This document shows positions 25,235 to 32,841 of a stretch of DNA of 64,000 bases, piece after piece. The translations under genes and the position numbers were made by a program. Below the pieces are notes generated by a model. The model ran no database searches and had not been told where the DNA came from. It was given only the letters and a program-made list of their open reading frames with translations. Position 1 is the first letter of the stretch. Each line of letters opens with the position of its first letter. Origin of the DNA: Halomicrobium urmianum (lineage in GTDB: Archaea; Halobacteriota; Halobacteria; Halobacteriales; Haloarculaceae); NCBI RefSeq assembly GCF_020217425.1, contig NZ_CP084090.1, positions 1,860,001 through 1,924,000 of the forward strand, written 5' to 3'.

Positions 25235-26863
25235 ATGACGCACGACTCTTCCGACGCCGAGGGGGGCGACTCGCGGCCCCCGTCGGACGCGAGGGCGGAC
25301 GGCGGTAAGCCGAGCGGCGCGAGGCGAGCCACGTCGGATCTGAGATCCGACGGCGGGACCGAGGCCGCCGGGGCGGACGACGTGGCTCTGGACCCGTGGG
25401 GCTCTACCACGGTCGCGGACTACCGGAAGCTGTTCGAGCAGTTCGGCATCGAGGAGTTCGACGAACTGCTCGACGAGGTGCCCGACCCCCACTACCTGAT
25501 GCGCCGCGGGGTCATCTTCGGCCACCGCGACTACCGGCCGGTCGCCCGGGCGATGCGCGAGGGCGAGGACTTCGCCGCGCTCTCCGGGTTCATGCCCACT
25601 GGCGACCCGCACATCGGGCACAAGCTCGTGTTCGACGAGATTATCTGGCACCAGGAGCGGGGCGCCGACGCGCACGGCCTGATCGCCGACCTCGAGGCCC
25701 ACAGCGCCCGCGGGCTCTCCTGGGACGAGATCGACGAGCACGCGAGGAGCTACGTCCTCTCGCTGCTGGCGCTGGGCTTCGACCCCGAGGACGGCGAGCT
25801 GTACCGCCAGTCGGAGAACCGCGCGGTTCAGGACCTGGCCTTCGAGCTCGGCGCCGAGGCCAACTTCTCGGAGCTACAGGCGATCTACGACTTCGACGGC
25901 GAGACCGACGTCTCCCACATGCAGAGCGTCGTCACGCAGATGGCCGACATCCTCTATCCCCAGCTAGAGGAGCCCAAGCCGACGGTCATCCCGGTCGGCC
26001 CGGACCAGGACCCGCACATGCGGCTCGCCCGGGACCTGGCCGCCCGGATGCGCTACTTCGGCGTCACCGAGGCCTACGCCAGCTTCGAACTCGACGAGGA
26101 AGAGCGGCCGCTGGTCGCCGAGGCCTACGAGGCGCTCGGTGCGGACGCCGACGAGGACGACCGGGTCCGCTGCGAGGACGCCGCCGACTGGCTCCGCGAG
26201 CACGTCGACCCGGGAGACGCCCGTCAGCGCGCCGTCGAGAAACTCGACAACGCCGGGAAGGAGCCGCTCCGCCCGCGGACGCGCATCCTGAACCGCAACG
26301 CCACCGAGGAGGCCTTCGACGCCCTGATCGAGGCCGTCGAGGGCGAGAAGCGCGTCTACGAGGCCCACGTCGACGCCTTCGACCTCTCCCGCGAGGCGGC
26401 CGACGAGCTGGCCCGCGAGGTCGAACTCGACCACGGCGGCTACGGCTTCCTGCCGCCGTCGTCGATCTACCACCGCTTCATGACCGGCCTCACGGGCGGC
26501 AAGATGTCCTCCTCGATCCCGGCGAGCCACATCAGCCTCATCGACGACCCCGAGGACGGCTACGACAAGGTCATGTCGGCGACCACGGCCGGCCGGGAGA
26601 CCGCCGAGAAGCAGCGGGAGCTGGGCGGCGAGGCCGAGGAGTGTCCCGTCTACGAGCTGTACGCCTACCTGCTGGCCGGCGACGACGACGAGTTCGCCAG
26701 GGAGGTCTACGACGAGTGCGTCGGCGGCGAGCGCCTCTGCGGCGGGTGCAAGGAGCAGGCCGCGGAGCTGATGGAGGAGTTCCTCGAGGAGCACCAGGAG
26801 AAGCGCGCCGAGTGGGAGGACCGACTCGACGAACTGGACATCCAGCTCGACTCGGACCGGTAA
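25235..26863 (+). CDS. trpS: tryptophanyl-tRNA synthetase
   Basis: 542 residues. Class I signatures: SGFMPTGDPHIGHKLVFDEI (HIGH-type) and TGGKMSSSIPASHISL (KMSKS-type), with the archaeal/eukaryotic VIPVGPDQDPHMRLARDLA between them. It charges tRNA-Trp with tryptophan in the cytosol. The first ~50 residues are a low-complexity Ser/Asp/Gly/Arg extension absent from the catalytic core, whose DNA contains a 21-base palindrome at 25332-25352. The translational start could lie further downstream, but no ATG occurs before the conserved VADYRKLFEQFG region. Confidence 0.92.
   Translation: MTHDSSDAEGGDSRPPSDARADGGKPSGARRATSDLRSDGGTEAAGADDVALDPWGSTTVADYRKLFEQFGIEEFDELLDEVPDPHYLMRRGVIFGHRDYRPVARAMREGEDFAALSGFMPTGDPHIGHKLVFDEIIWHQERGADAHGLIADLEAHSARGLSWDEIDEHARSYVLSLLALGFDPEDGELYRQSENRAVQDLAFELGAEANFSELQAIYDFDGETDVSHMQSVVTQMADILYPQLEEPKPTVIPVGPDQDPHMRLARDLAARMRYFGVTEAYASFELDEEERPLVAEAYEALGADADEDDRVRCEDAADWLREHVDPGDARQRAVEKLDNAGKEPLRPRTRILNRNATEEAFDALIEAVEGEKRVYEAHVDAFDLSREAADELAREVELDHGGYGFLPPSSIYHRFMTGLTGGKMSSSIPASHISLIDDPEDGYDKVMSATTAGRETAEKQRELGGEAEECPVYELYAYLLAGDDDEFAREVYDECVGGERLCGGCKEQAAELMEEFLEEHQEKRAEWEDRLDELDIQLDSDR
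25332..25352. repeat. 21-base perfect palindrome inside the trpS extension
   Basis: CGTCGGATCT and AGATCCGACG are exact reverse complements around a single central G. It encodes the residues TSDLRSDG of the low-complexity extension. It could be an inserted repeat, a protein binding site or an mRNA hairpin. Confidence 0.6.
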
Positions 26864-26896
26864 CCGTCGCCGTTCTTCGCGAGCGCCGCCCGACCG

Positions 26897-27427
26897 TCAG
26901 CCGGTCGCCCCTTCGCTACCATCGTCGGTGCGGTCACTCCCGCGTCCGCTGACGCCCCTATTGGGCTCGCCGGTACACTCGACCGTCGCCTCCCTCGTCA
27001 TCTCGACGCTGGCACCGGACCGGGTGAAGATCGAGAGCTCGACGGTGAACCGCTCGGTCCGCCCGGTCGCCCCGCAGGTGACGTCTGCCGTCAGGGCCGC
27101 CGTTTCACCGACCCTGAGCGGCGCCGTCGGCTCCGCCGTCCCGGACGTGGTCGGCTTCGGCGGGATCATCGTCTCGGACCGGACCTCCACCTCGAGCGAC
27201 GAGATCGTCGTCGGGAAAGTGTTCGTCAGCGTAGCCAGGCGGACGTCCTCGTGGCGCCCGTTACGGAGCGCCTGCCCGTGGAGGTCGACGCGGGGCATCG
27301 CCCCGTCGTCGGCGACGACGACCGAGGCGTCCCGCTCGGCGCTCACGCTGGCGAAGCCGCCGGTGCCGGCGGTCGCCGCCAGCGCGAGGACGACGCAGGT
27401 CAGCAGTGCGGCCCGGCGTCGGATCAT
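26897..27427 (-). CDS. exported protein with SipW-type signal region, paralogue 1
   Basis: 176 residues starting MIRRRAALLTCVVLALAATA, then GTGGFASVSAERDASVVVAD. This junction matches the other two exported proteins of the locus (GTGAFTSVTASRNVDVKVAN and GTGAFSSVQAERDVSVSVED). The rest is a beta-rich domain with LATLTNTFPTTISSLEVEV, a Cys pair (TCGATG / VECTGE) and a disordered tail. Its ATG overlaps the stop of the DUF7344 gene (ATGA), so the two are co-transcribed. Likely an extracellular protein related to TasA-type or DUF1102 proteins; divergence is high. Confidence 0.6.
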   Translation of the reverse strand: MIRRRAALLTCVVLALAATAGTGGFASVSAERDASVVVADDGAMPRVDLHGQALRNGRHEDVRLATLTNTFPTTISSLEVEVRSETMIPPKPTTSGTAEPTAPLRVGETAALTADVTCGATGRTERFTVELSIFTRSGASVEMTREATVECTGEPNRGVSGRGSDRTDDGSEGATG

Positions 27428-28008
27428 CGATCGACTTCCGGTGGGCTGTCGTGCACCTGGAGGCGCATCTCCGTCCGGTTGTAGTACGTGTGGACGACGG
27501 ACGCGACGAGGGCCGTCGTGGCGGCGAACAGCCCCCACGCCCCGTCCGTCAGCGGGTGCGCGACGACGTCGAACGCGACGACGCCGAGCAGCACCGTGTT
27601 CACGACCCCGAGTCCGAGGTAGAACTGGCTCCACGGGACGTCGCGCCCCGCGACGATCTCCATGTAGACGTCGAGGTCGTCTGCGGCCGGCCCGAGTTCG
27701 ACGGTTCCCGAGCGGTCGTCGTATTCGACTACGTCCATGTCGTCCATCCGCGGGAGATGGATCTGTTGGAGCGATGTGTAGACCCGCTTTCGCTCGCTCG
27801 AGGAGACCTCCGTCACGCTGATCTCGTTCTCCCAGGCCGCGATCCGCTCCGCGAGCTCGCCGAGTGTCGCCGACTCCCCGTTCCGGTAGAGGTACTGGAG
27901 CGCGTAGCGTCGGCGGTGGTTGCTGAGTAACTGGAAGCCGTCGTCGTAGGAGACGTCTCCCGTACTCTCGTCGCTTCGAGACCGTGCTTTCGTACCGAGA
28001 TCGACCAT
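27424..28008 (-). CDS. DUF7344-type winged-helix protein with two membrane segments
   Basis: 194 residues. The N-terminal domain (LLSNHRRRYALQYLYRNGES, ATLGELAERIAAWENEISVT, RKRVYTSLQQIHLPRMDDMD) is the haloarchaeal winged-helix family found in many membrane-linked regulators. Two transmembrane segments follow (FYLGLGVVNTVLLGVVAFDV, GAWGLFAATTALVASVVHTY). It probably senses something at the membrane and controls neighbouring surface genes. It is first in a two-gene unit with an exported protein and is divergent from the exported pair at 28468. A TTATTTTAAG box lies upstream near 28045-28055. Confidence 0.75.
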   Translation of the reverse strand: MVDLGTKARSRSDESTGDVSYDDGFQLLSNHRRRYALQYLYRNGESATLGELAERIAAWENEISVTEVSSSERKRVYTSLQQIHLPRMDDMDVVEYDDRSGTVELGPAADDLDVYMEIVAGRDVPWSQFYLGLGVVNTVLLGVVAFDVVAHPLTDGAWGLFAATTALVASVVHTYYNRTEMRLQVHDSPPEVDR

Positions 28009-28467
28009 TGGACCACCCCGCCCTAATTATGCTACCGCTAATTACTTAAAATAAACTTCCTGTTCGTAGAAAGTTCGGGACGGTTTCTGACAGCTAACCG
28101 GTGTTAGGAACCGGATACGTGTCTGACAGTCGGAAAGAAGGGTCTGCGGCCGCCGATCAAACGGAGCGGGGCCTCTCTTCCGGGTACTCGGCTCCCGTTC
28201 AGGACGATCGATACACCGGTCGGTCGCGCTTCCGACTGTCCCGTACGGGTCTCGTCGCGACTTCCGAGGTCCCCGTACGATCGACGTCCAGGGTTCCGGG
28301 TACCTCGTACGCTCCGGGGATTCCGTTCCGGGCCGGCCGTACGTTTCACGACCGAGGCACAGGTAAATTGACACAATGGTGGTGGGGTTCGATGGACGAC
28401 TGCGCACGCCGGGAGGCCCCGACGGCGTCGGGCGTCACCGGGCGTGCTCTAAAGGAAGGTGTCCATC
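28009..28467. promoter_or_regulatory. long divergent control region of the TasA/SipW-like locus
   Basis: About 460 bases without a convincing ORF between the regulator and the exported-protein operon. It holds an A/T-rich box for the regulator (28040-28056), a direct repeat TCTGACAG at 28086-28093 and 28122-28129, an exact 11-base inverted pair GACAGTCGGAA (28125-28135) / TTCCGACTGTC (28230-28240), and several CGTACG strings. A GGTAAATTGACAC stretch near 28362 may be the promoter for the plus-strand operon. Confidence 0.5.
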
Positions 28468-29010
28468 ATGGAACGACGCAAATTCATCGCGACTGTTGGA
28501 TCACTCGCCGCCGGCTCGGCGGCCGCAGTAGGTACTGGCGCGTTCACGAGCGTCACGGCGTCCCGGAACGTCGATGTGAAGGTCGCTAACGACGCGTCCG
28601 CGTACCTCCGTCTCGAAGGTACCGGCGGACCCAACACTCACTACGTCACCGAAGACGGGAGCGGCGGCACGCTGACCATCGACCTGTCCTCGGACAACGA
28701 GACCAGCGCCGGCGGGCAGGGCGTCAACCTCGACGCCGTCACCCAGATCGACGAGCTGTTCGACGTCGAGAACCAGGGGACCCAGGAGGTCGAGGTCACC
28801 ATCGACAAGACCGGGGCCAACAGCGACCTCGTCGAGTTCCACGCGTCGAACAGCTACGACGACGAGATCGGCAGCAGCGCCGACAACGGCGTCACGCTCG
28901 GCCCCGGCGACAGCGTCACCGTCAGCGTCCAGATCGACACTGAGGGCGAGAACCTGAGCGACGGCGACCAGCTGCTCGACTCGGTGACCTTCAACGCGGA
29001 CGCGACGTAA
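28468..29010 (+). CDS. exported TasA/DUF1102-like protein, paralogue 2
   Basis: 180 residues; start at 28468 with AAGGAAGGTG nine bases upstream. The N-terminus MERRKFIATVGSLAAGSAAA is a short Arg-Arg signal followed by VGTGAFTSVTASRNVDVKVA, the SipW-type cleavage region. The mature part is acidic and beta-rich: NDASAYLRLEGTG, GTQEVEVTIDKTG, LGPGDSVTVSVQIDTEG. Archaeal DUF1102 and bacterial TasA/camelysin proteins share this plan and assemble into extracellular fibres; fibre formation here is inference. Two bases separate it from the next paralogue. Confidence 0.7.
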   Translation: MERRKFIATVGSLAAGSAAAVGTGAFTSVTASRNVDVKVANDASAYLRLEGTGGPNTHYVTEDGSGGTLTIDLSSDNETSAGGQGVNLDAVTQIDELFDVENQGTQEVEVTIDKTGANSDLVEFHASNSYDDEIGSSADNGVTLGPGDSVTVSVQIDTEGENLSDGDQLLDSVTFNADAT

Positions 29011-29012
29011 AC

Positions 29013-29609
29013 ATGGACCGAAGACAGTTCGTGGCCAGTCTCGGCGTGCTCGCCGGCGGCGGCGCGGCCGCGATGGGAACGGGTGCGTTCAGCTCGGTTC
29101 AGGCCGAGCGCGACGTGTCTGTGTCCGTCGAGGACGACTCCTCCGCGTACCTCGCCATCCGGCCGACGGACGAGCCCAACGGCAACTACGCCGACGACAC
29201 GGGCAACGGCGAACTCGCGATCGATCTCACCGGGGACAACGGCAACGTCGGCAACGGCATCGCCGGCGGCGAGGGCCTGAACGCCAACGGCCTCACGAGC
29301 ATGGCCGACGTCTTCGAGGTCGTCAACCAGGGGACCCAGACGGTCGAACTCGAAGTCACGCCCCTGCTGTTCTACGATCTGGAGTCGTCGGCGTCGAACT
29401 TCGACGGCCTGCTCGGCGTGTTCCTCGTGCCGCAGAATCCCGACCGGATCGAGGGCTCTCTCAGCTTCCTCCCGGATTTCGTGGCTGTCAAGGACCTCGA
29501 CCCCGGTCAGAAGCTCCGGTTCGGCATCGTCGGCGGTGCCATCCCGGAGAGCTCGATCGGATCGGTCGAAATCGACGACGAGGTCGAGTTCAGCGCAACG
29601 GAGGTGTGA
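29013..29609 (+). CDS. exported TasA/DUF1102-like protein, paralogue 3
   Basis: 198 residues beginning MDRRQFVASLGVLAGGGAAA, then MGTGAFSSVQAERDVSVSVE and DDSSAYLAIRPTDEPNGNYA, closely parallel to the preceding gene. The mature domain has VFEVVNQGTQTVELEVTPLL, matching FDVENQGTQEVEVTI of paralogue 2, and a final strand VEIDDEVEFSATEV. It has a longer middle loop than its neighbour. The pair may be major and minor subunits of one surface structure. Confidence 0.7.
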   Translation: MDRRQFVASLGVLAGGGAAAMGTGAFSSVQAERDVSVSVEDDSSAYLAIRPTDEPNGNYADDTGNGELAIDLTGDNGNVGNGIAGGEGLNANGLTSMADVFEVVNQGTQTVELEVTPLLFYDLESSASNFDGLLGVFLVPQNPDRIEGSLSFLPDFVAVKDLDPGQKLRFGIVGGAIPESSIGSVEIDDEVEFSATEV

Positions 29610-29612
29610 CCG

Positions 29613-29732
29613 ATGAGCGACGACGCTCCCACTCTGAGCGACTACGCGGAGATCGCCGGCGAAACATTCGATCTCTCCGAGGAGGAGAAGCAGGCGATCA
29701 GCGAGGAGATCGAGGAGATCTACAACGCCTGA
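29613..29732 (+). CDS. 39-residue acidic ORF in the TasA/SipW-like operon
   Basis: ATG at 29613, three bases after the previous stop, with GGAGGTG twelve to six bases upstream as a strong ribosome binding site. It encodes MSDDAPTLSDYAEIAGETF, then an amphipathic helix DLSEEEKQAISEEIEEIYNA. No signal peptide, so it should stay in the cytosol. Position and ribosome site support a real gene. The function is unknown; an anti-assembly or regulatory partner is possible. Confidence 0.65.
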   Translation: MSDDAPTLSDYAEIAGETFDLSEEEKQAISEEIEEIYNA

Positions 29733-29888
29733 CTGCCCCCAGCGAGCGACCGCTCGCCCATCCATTCGTCTTCCCAACCCCCCGAGACGCGAACGCGTCC
29801 CCTCGCAACGCCGTCTGCCGCTCACTGATCGGCTCCCTGTCCGTCAACGCACACATTTTTAATCATCGATGGAAACGGTAAAAAGAAA

Positions 29889-31031
29889 ATGGGGCTGGGG
29901 TTCCTGCTCGGCCGGATCGCGGAGGCGGTCGTGGTCGTGCTCGTGATCGCCATGATCGCCGGCCAGCTGCTGGGCCAGCCCGCCGTCGTCGGCTACGTCG
30001 AGACGGGGAGCATGGCGCCGACGCTCTCGCCCGGCGACGGGTTCGTCGCCGTCCCCGCGGCCCTGGTCGGACCGATCGAGGAGGGCGACGTCGTCACCTT
30101 CCGCGCCGAGCGGCTCCACGGCGGCGGGCTCACGACTCACCGCGTGGTCGACGAGACGGACCGCGGGTACGTGACCCGGGGCGACGCGAACCCCTTCACC
30201 GACCAGGACGGCGTTGAGCCGCCGGTCAAGGACGATCAGATCGTGGCCGTCGCCTGGCAGCCCGGCGGCGAGGTGCTGGTCCTGCCGGGCGTCAGTGCCG
30301 CAGTGACGGGCATTCGGTCCGCCCTGGAGGGGACACAGTCCGTGCTCGCCAGGTTCCTCGGAACCGGTGCCGTACTCGGGACGCAGGGGATCGTGTACCT
30401 CCTGTTCGCAGTGACGGGCGCGTACTACGTGGCGAGCGCGCGGTGGGCAGACGGCCCGGGCCGGGACCGGACGCGGGAGCGCGACGGCGACGTCGGCCCC
30501 CGGACCATTGCGGCCGTCGGCACGCTCGCCGTCGTGCTGGTCGTCACCGCCGCGATGGTCGGTCCCGCCGGCACCCAGCGGATCGACGTCGTGAGCGCCG
30601 AGTTCGAGTCGCCGAGCCCCGACGTGATCGAACGGGGCACTACGGGGACGATCAACTACACGGTGTCGAACGACGCCGCGGTCCCGGCCGTCGTCTACTT
30701 CGAGTCGGACGACGGCATCGACGCCGACCCGTCGACGGCGACCGTCCCGGCGCGAGCGACGCAGAACGTGACCCTGTCGGTCACCGCGCCGCCGGAGACC
30801 GGCCACTACCGGTACTTCCTGACCGAGCGCCGCTACCTCGCGATTCTACCGTCGTCGCTCATCGGGGCGCTCTACCGGGTCCACCCCTGGTTGCCCGTCG
30901 CCGCCGTCGACGCCGTGGCCGGCGGTTCGGTCTACCTCGCGTTCGGCGCCGCCCTGGGCTCGGGACGGGCGCGTGACCGCTCGCGCGAGGGCCGCTCGTG
31001 GCTCCGGCGCCTGCGCTCACGCGTGCTGTGA
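29889..31031 (+). CDS. SipW/Sec11-type signal peptidase I with C-terminal beta domain
   Basis: 380 residues. A first membrane anchor is followed by the S26B catalytic core: ETGSMAPTLSPGDGF (nucleophile Ser), GLTTHRVVDETDRGYVTRGD, where His replaces the Lys of bacterial enzymes and the GD Asp follows. A second membrane segment (GTQGIVYLLFAVTGAYYVAS), a third (TLAVVLVVTAAMVGP), an outside beta domain of about 90 residues (INYTVSNDAAVPAVVYFESD) and a final membrane segment follow. ER-type enzymes such as SipW process TasA-like precursors, so the upstream exported proteins are the likely substrates. A TTTTTAATC box lies about 28 bases ahead. Confidence 0.85.
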   Translation: MGLGFLLGRIAEAVVVVLVIAMIAGQLLGQPAVVGYVETGSMAPTLSPGDGFVAVPAALVGPIEEGDVVTFRAERLHGGGLTTHRVVDETDRGYVTRGDANPFTDQDGVEPPVKDDQIVAVAWQPGGEVLVLPGVSAAVTGIRSALEGTQSVLARFLGTGAVLGTQGIVYLLFAVTGAYYVASARWADGPGRDRTRERDGDVGPRTIAAVGTLAVVLVVTAAMVGPAGTQRIDVVSAEFESPSPDVIERGTTGTINYTVSNDAAVPAVVYFESDDGIDADPSTATVPARATQNVTLSVTAPPETGHYRYFLTERRYLAILPSSLIGALYRVHPWLPVAAVDAVAGGSVYLAFGAALGSGRARDRSREGRSWLRRLRSRVL

Positions 31032-31111
31032 AGGGCTCGATCGGCCGCGACGACGCTGCAGAGCCGTCGTGACGCACAACGCTTTTCAGCGGCCGTCACA
31101 ACGGTTCGCAC

Positions 31112-31192
31112 ATGGCGTCCGAACCCCAGTCAGGTGGCATCGCCGCGAAGCCGTCGCGGAGTCAGGGGTTCGGCTTCTTCTTCGCCCCGTAG
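31112..31192 (+). CDS. possible 26-residue ORF
   Basis: ATG at 31112 opens a 27-codon frame ending FGFFFAP. It lies in the 280-base gap before pheS, behind an ACGCTTTTCAGC box about 30 bases upstream that fits a leaderless start. Nothing else supports it. Confidence 0.3.
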   Translation: MASEPQSGGIAAKPSRSQGFGFFFAP

Positions 31193-31311
31193 GGCCGGTG
31201 GACTCCGGGAGACGCGGGAACGCGACCCCGGACGAAACCGCCCTTCGCGGGCGACTTCTCGACACCTGCGAGCGGGAAGTGAGAACCGTTAACTGACGAT
31301 ACCGCGGTACA

Positions 31312-32841
31312 ATGGACAACGACCATCGCATGAAGCTACCACAGGCGCAGGTGGCCCTGCTCCGGGCCGCCGACGCGAACGAGGACAGGCGCATCGCAGA
31401 CGTGGCCGCGGAGGCCGACGTCAAACCCGAGACGGCGACCGGCGCCGCCTTCGAACTCGAGGACGAAGGGCTCGTCACCGTCTCCGATGAGGCCGTCGAA
31501 TCCGTCTCGCTGACCGACGAGGGCCGGCAGTACCTCGGCGACGGACTGCCCGAGGTCCGCTTCTACCGGGCCGCGATCGACGCCGGCGCTGCCGACGAAC
31601 CCGCCGACATGGGCACCGTCATCGGCGGCGCGGGTCTGGAGGGCGACGCCGTCGACATCGCGCTCTCGAACTTCGCCCGGAAGGGGTACGGTCGGATCGA
31701 CAGCGGCGCCGTCCACGCGGACCCGGATGCGGACCCCGACGGGGATTCCGAGGCACGGGCCCTCGAAGCAGTCGAGGACGGCGACGCGGCCGAGGCGGAC
31801 TCGGACGCCCTCGACCAGCTGGAACGGCGCGGGCTGATCGAGCGCTCCGAGTCGACCGTCCGCTCGGTCCGGCTGACCGACGACGGCGTGACGGCGCTGA
31901 TGGAGGGCGTCGAGGCCGCCGAGACCGTCGGCGAGGTGACGCCCGAACTGCTGACCAGCGGCGAGTGGGCGGACGTCGAGTTCGCCGAGTACAACGTCGA
32001 GGCCGACGCCGAACCGGTTCAGGGCGGCAAGGAACACGTCCTCCGGCAGACCGCCAACCGCGTCAAGGACGTCCTCGTCGGGATGGGGTTCAAGGAGATG
32101 CAGGGCCCCCACGCCGACGCGCAGTTCTGGATCAACGACTGCCTGTTCATGCCCCAGGACCACCCGGCGCGGACTCACTGGGACCAGTTCGCCCTCTCGA
32201 ATCCCGAGGAGATCGATCACCTCCCCGAGGACCTCGTCGAGCGCGTCCGCTCCGCACACAGGGAGGGCGTCGGCGAGGACGGGGAGGGCTATCACTCGCC
32301 GTGGACCGAGGACGTCGCCCGGCGGGTGGACCTGCGCGGGCACACGACCTCGCTGTCGATGCGGTACCTCTCCGGCGAGCAAATCGGCGATCTGGAGCCC
32401 CCGGAACGGTACTTCAGCGTCGAGAAGGTGTACCGCAACGACACGCTCGACCCGACGCACCTGCTGGAGTTCTTCCAGATCGAGGGCTGGGTGATGGCCG
32501 AGGACCTCTCCGTTCGCGACCTGATGGGGACGTTCACGGAGTTCTACGAGCAGTTCGGCATCACCGACCTGGAGTTCAAGCCCCACTACAACCCCTACAC
32601 CGAACCGAGCTTCGAGCTGTTCGGCACCCACCCCGAGACGGGCGAGATTGTCGAGGTGGGTAACTCCGGCATCTTCCGCGACGAGGTGCTCGAACCGCTC
32701 GGCGTGGACTGCGACGTGATGGCCTGGGGACTCTCCCTGGAGCGGCTGCTCATGCTCATGTACGGCTTCGAGGACATCCGCGACGTGCACGGGACGCTGG
32801 CCGACCTCGAACTCCTGCGTTCTGAGGAGGTGGTGTACTGA
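31312..32841 (+). CDS. pheS: phenylalanyl-tRNA synthetase alpha subunit
   Basis: 509 residues. The N-terminal half has winged-helix DNA-binding-like repeats (KLPQAQVALLRAADANEDRR, FELEDEGLVTVSDEAVESVSL, later LDQLERRGLIERSES), as in archaeal/eukaryotic PheS. The class II core starts near residue 225 with GKEHVLRQTANRVKDVLVGM and FKEMQGPHADAQFWINDCLF, with motif 2 FSVEKVYRNDTLD and motif 3 WGLSLERLLMLMYG. A second ATG at 31330 would remove six residues. Its stop overlaps the pheT ATG by one base (TGATG). Confidence 0.95.
   Translation: MDNDHRMKLPQAQVALLRAADANEDRRIADVAAEADVKPETATGAAFELEDEGLVTVSDEAVESVSLTDEGRQYLGDGLPEVRFYRAAIDAGAADEPADMGTVIGGAGLEGDAVDIALSNFARKGYGRIDSGAVHADPDADPDGDSEARALEAVEDGDAAEADSDALDQLERRGLIERSESTVRSVRLTDDGVTALMEGVEAAETVGEVTPELLTSGEWADVEFAEYNVEADAEPVQGGKEHVLRQTANRVKDVLVGMGFKEMQGPHADAQFWINDCLFMPQDHPARTHWDQFALSNPEEIDHLPEDLVERVRSAHREGVGEDGEGYHSPWTEDVARRVDLRGHTTSLSMRYLSGEQIGDLEPPERYFSVEKVYRNDTLDPTHLLEFFQIEGWVMAEDLSVRDLMGTFTEFYEQFGITDLEFKPHYNPYTEPSFELFGTHPETGEIVEVGNSGIFRDEVLEPLGVDCDVMAWGLSLERLLMLMYGFEDIRDVHGTLADLELLRSEEVVY

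Noticed and set aside
28101-28589. A plus-strand frame across the long control region
   Set aside because: It runs through the signal region of the next exported protein in another frame and has no plausible start, ribosome site or composition.
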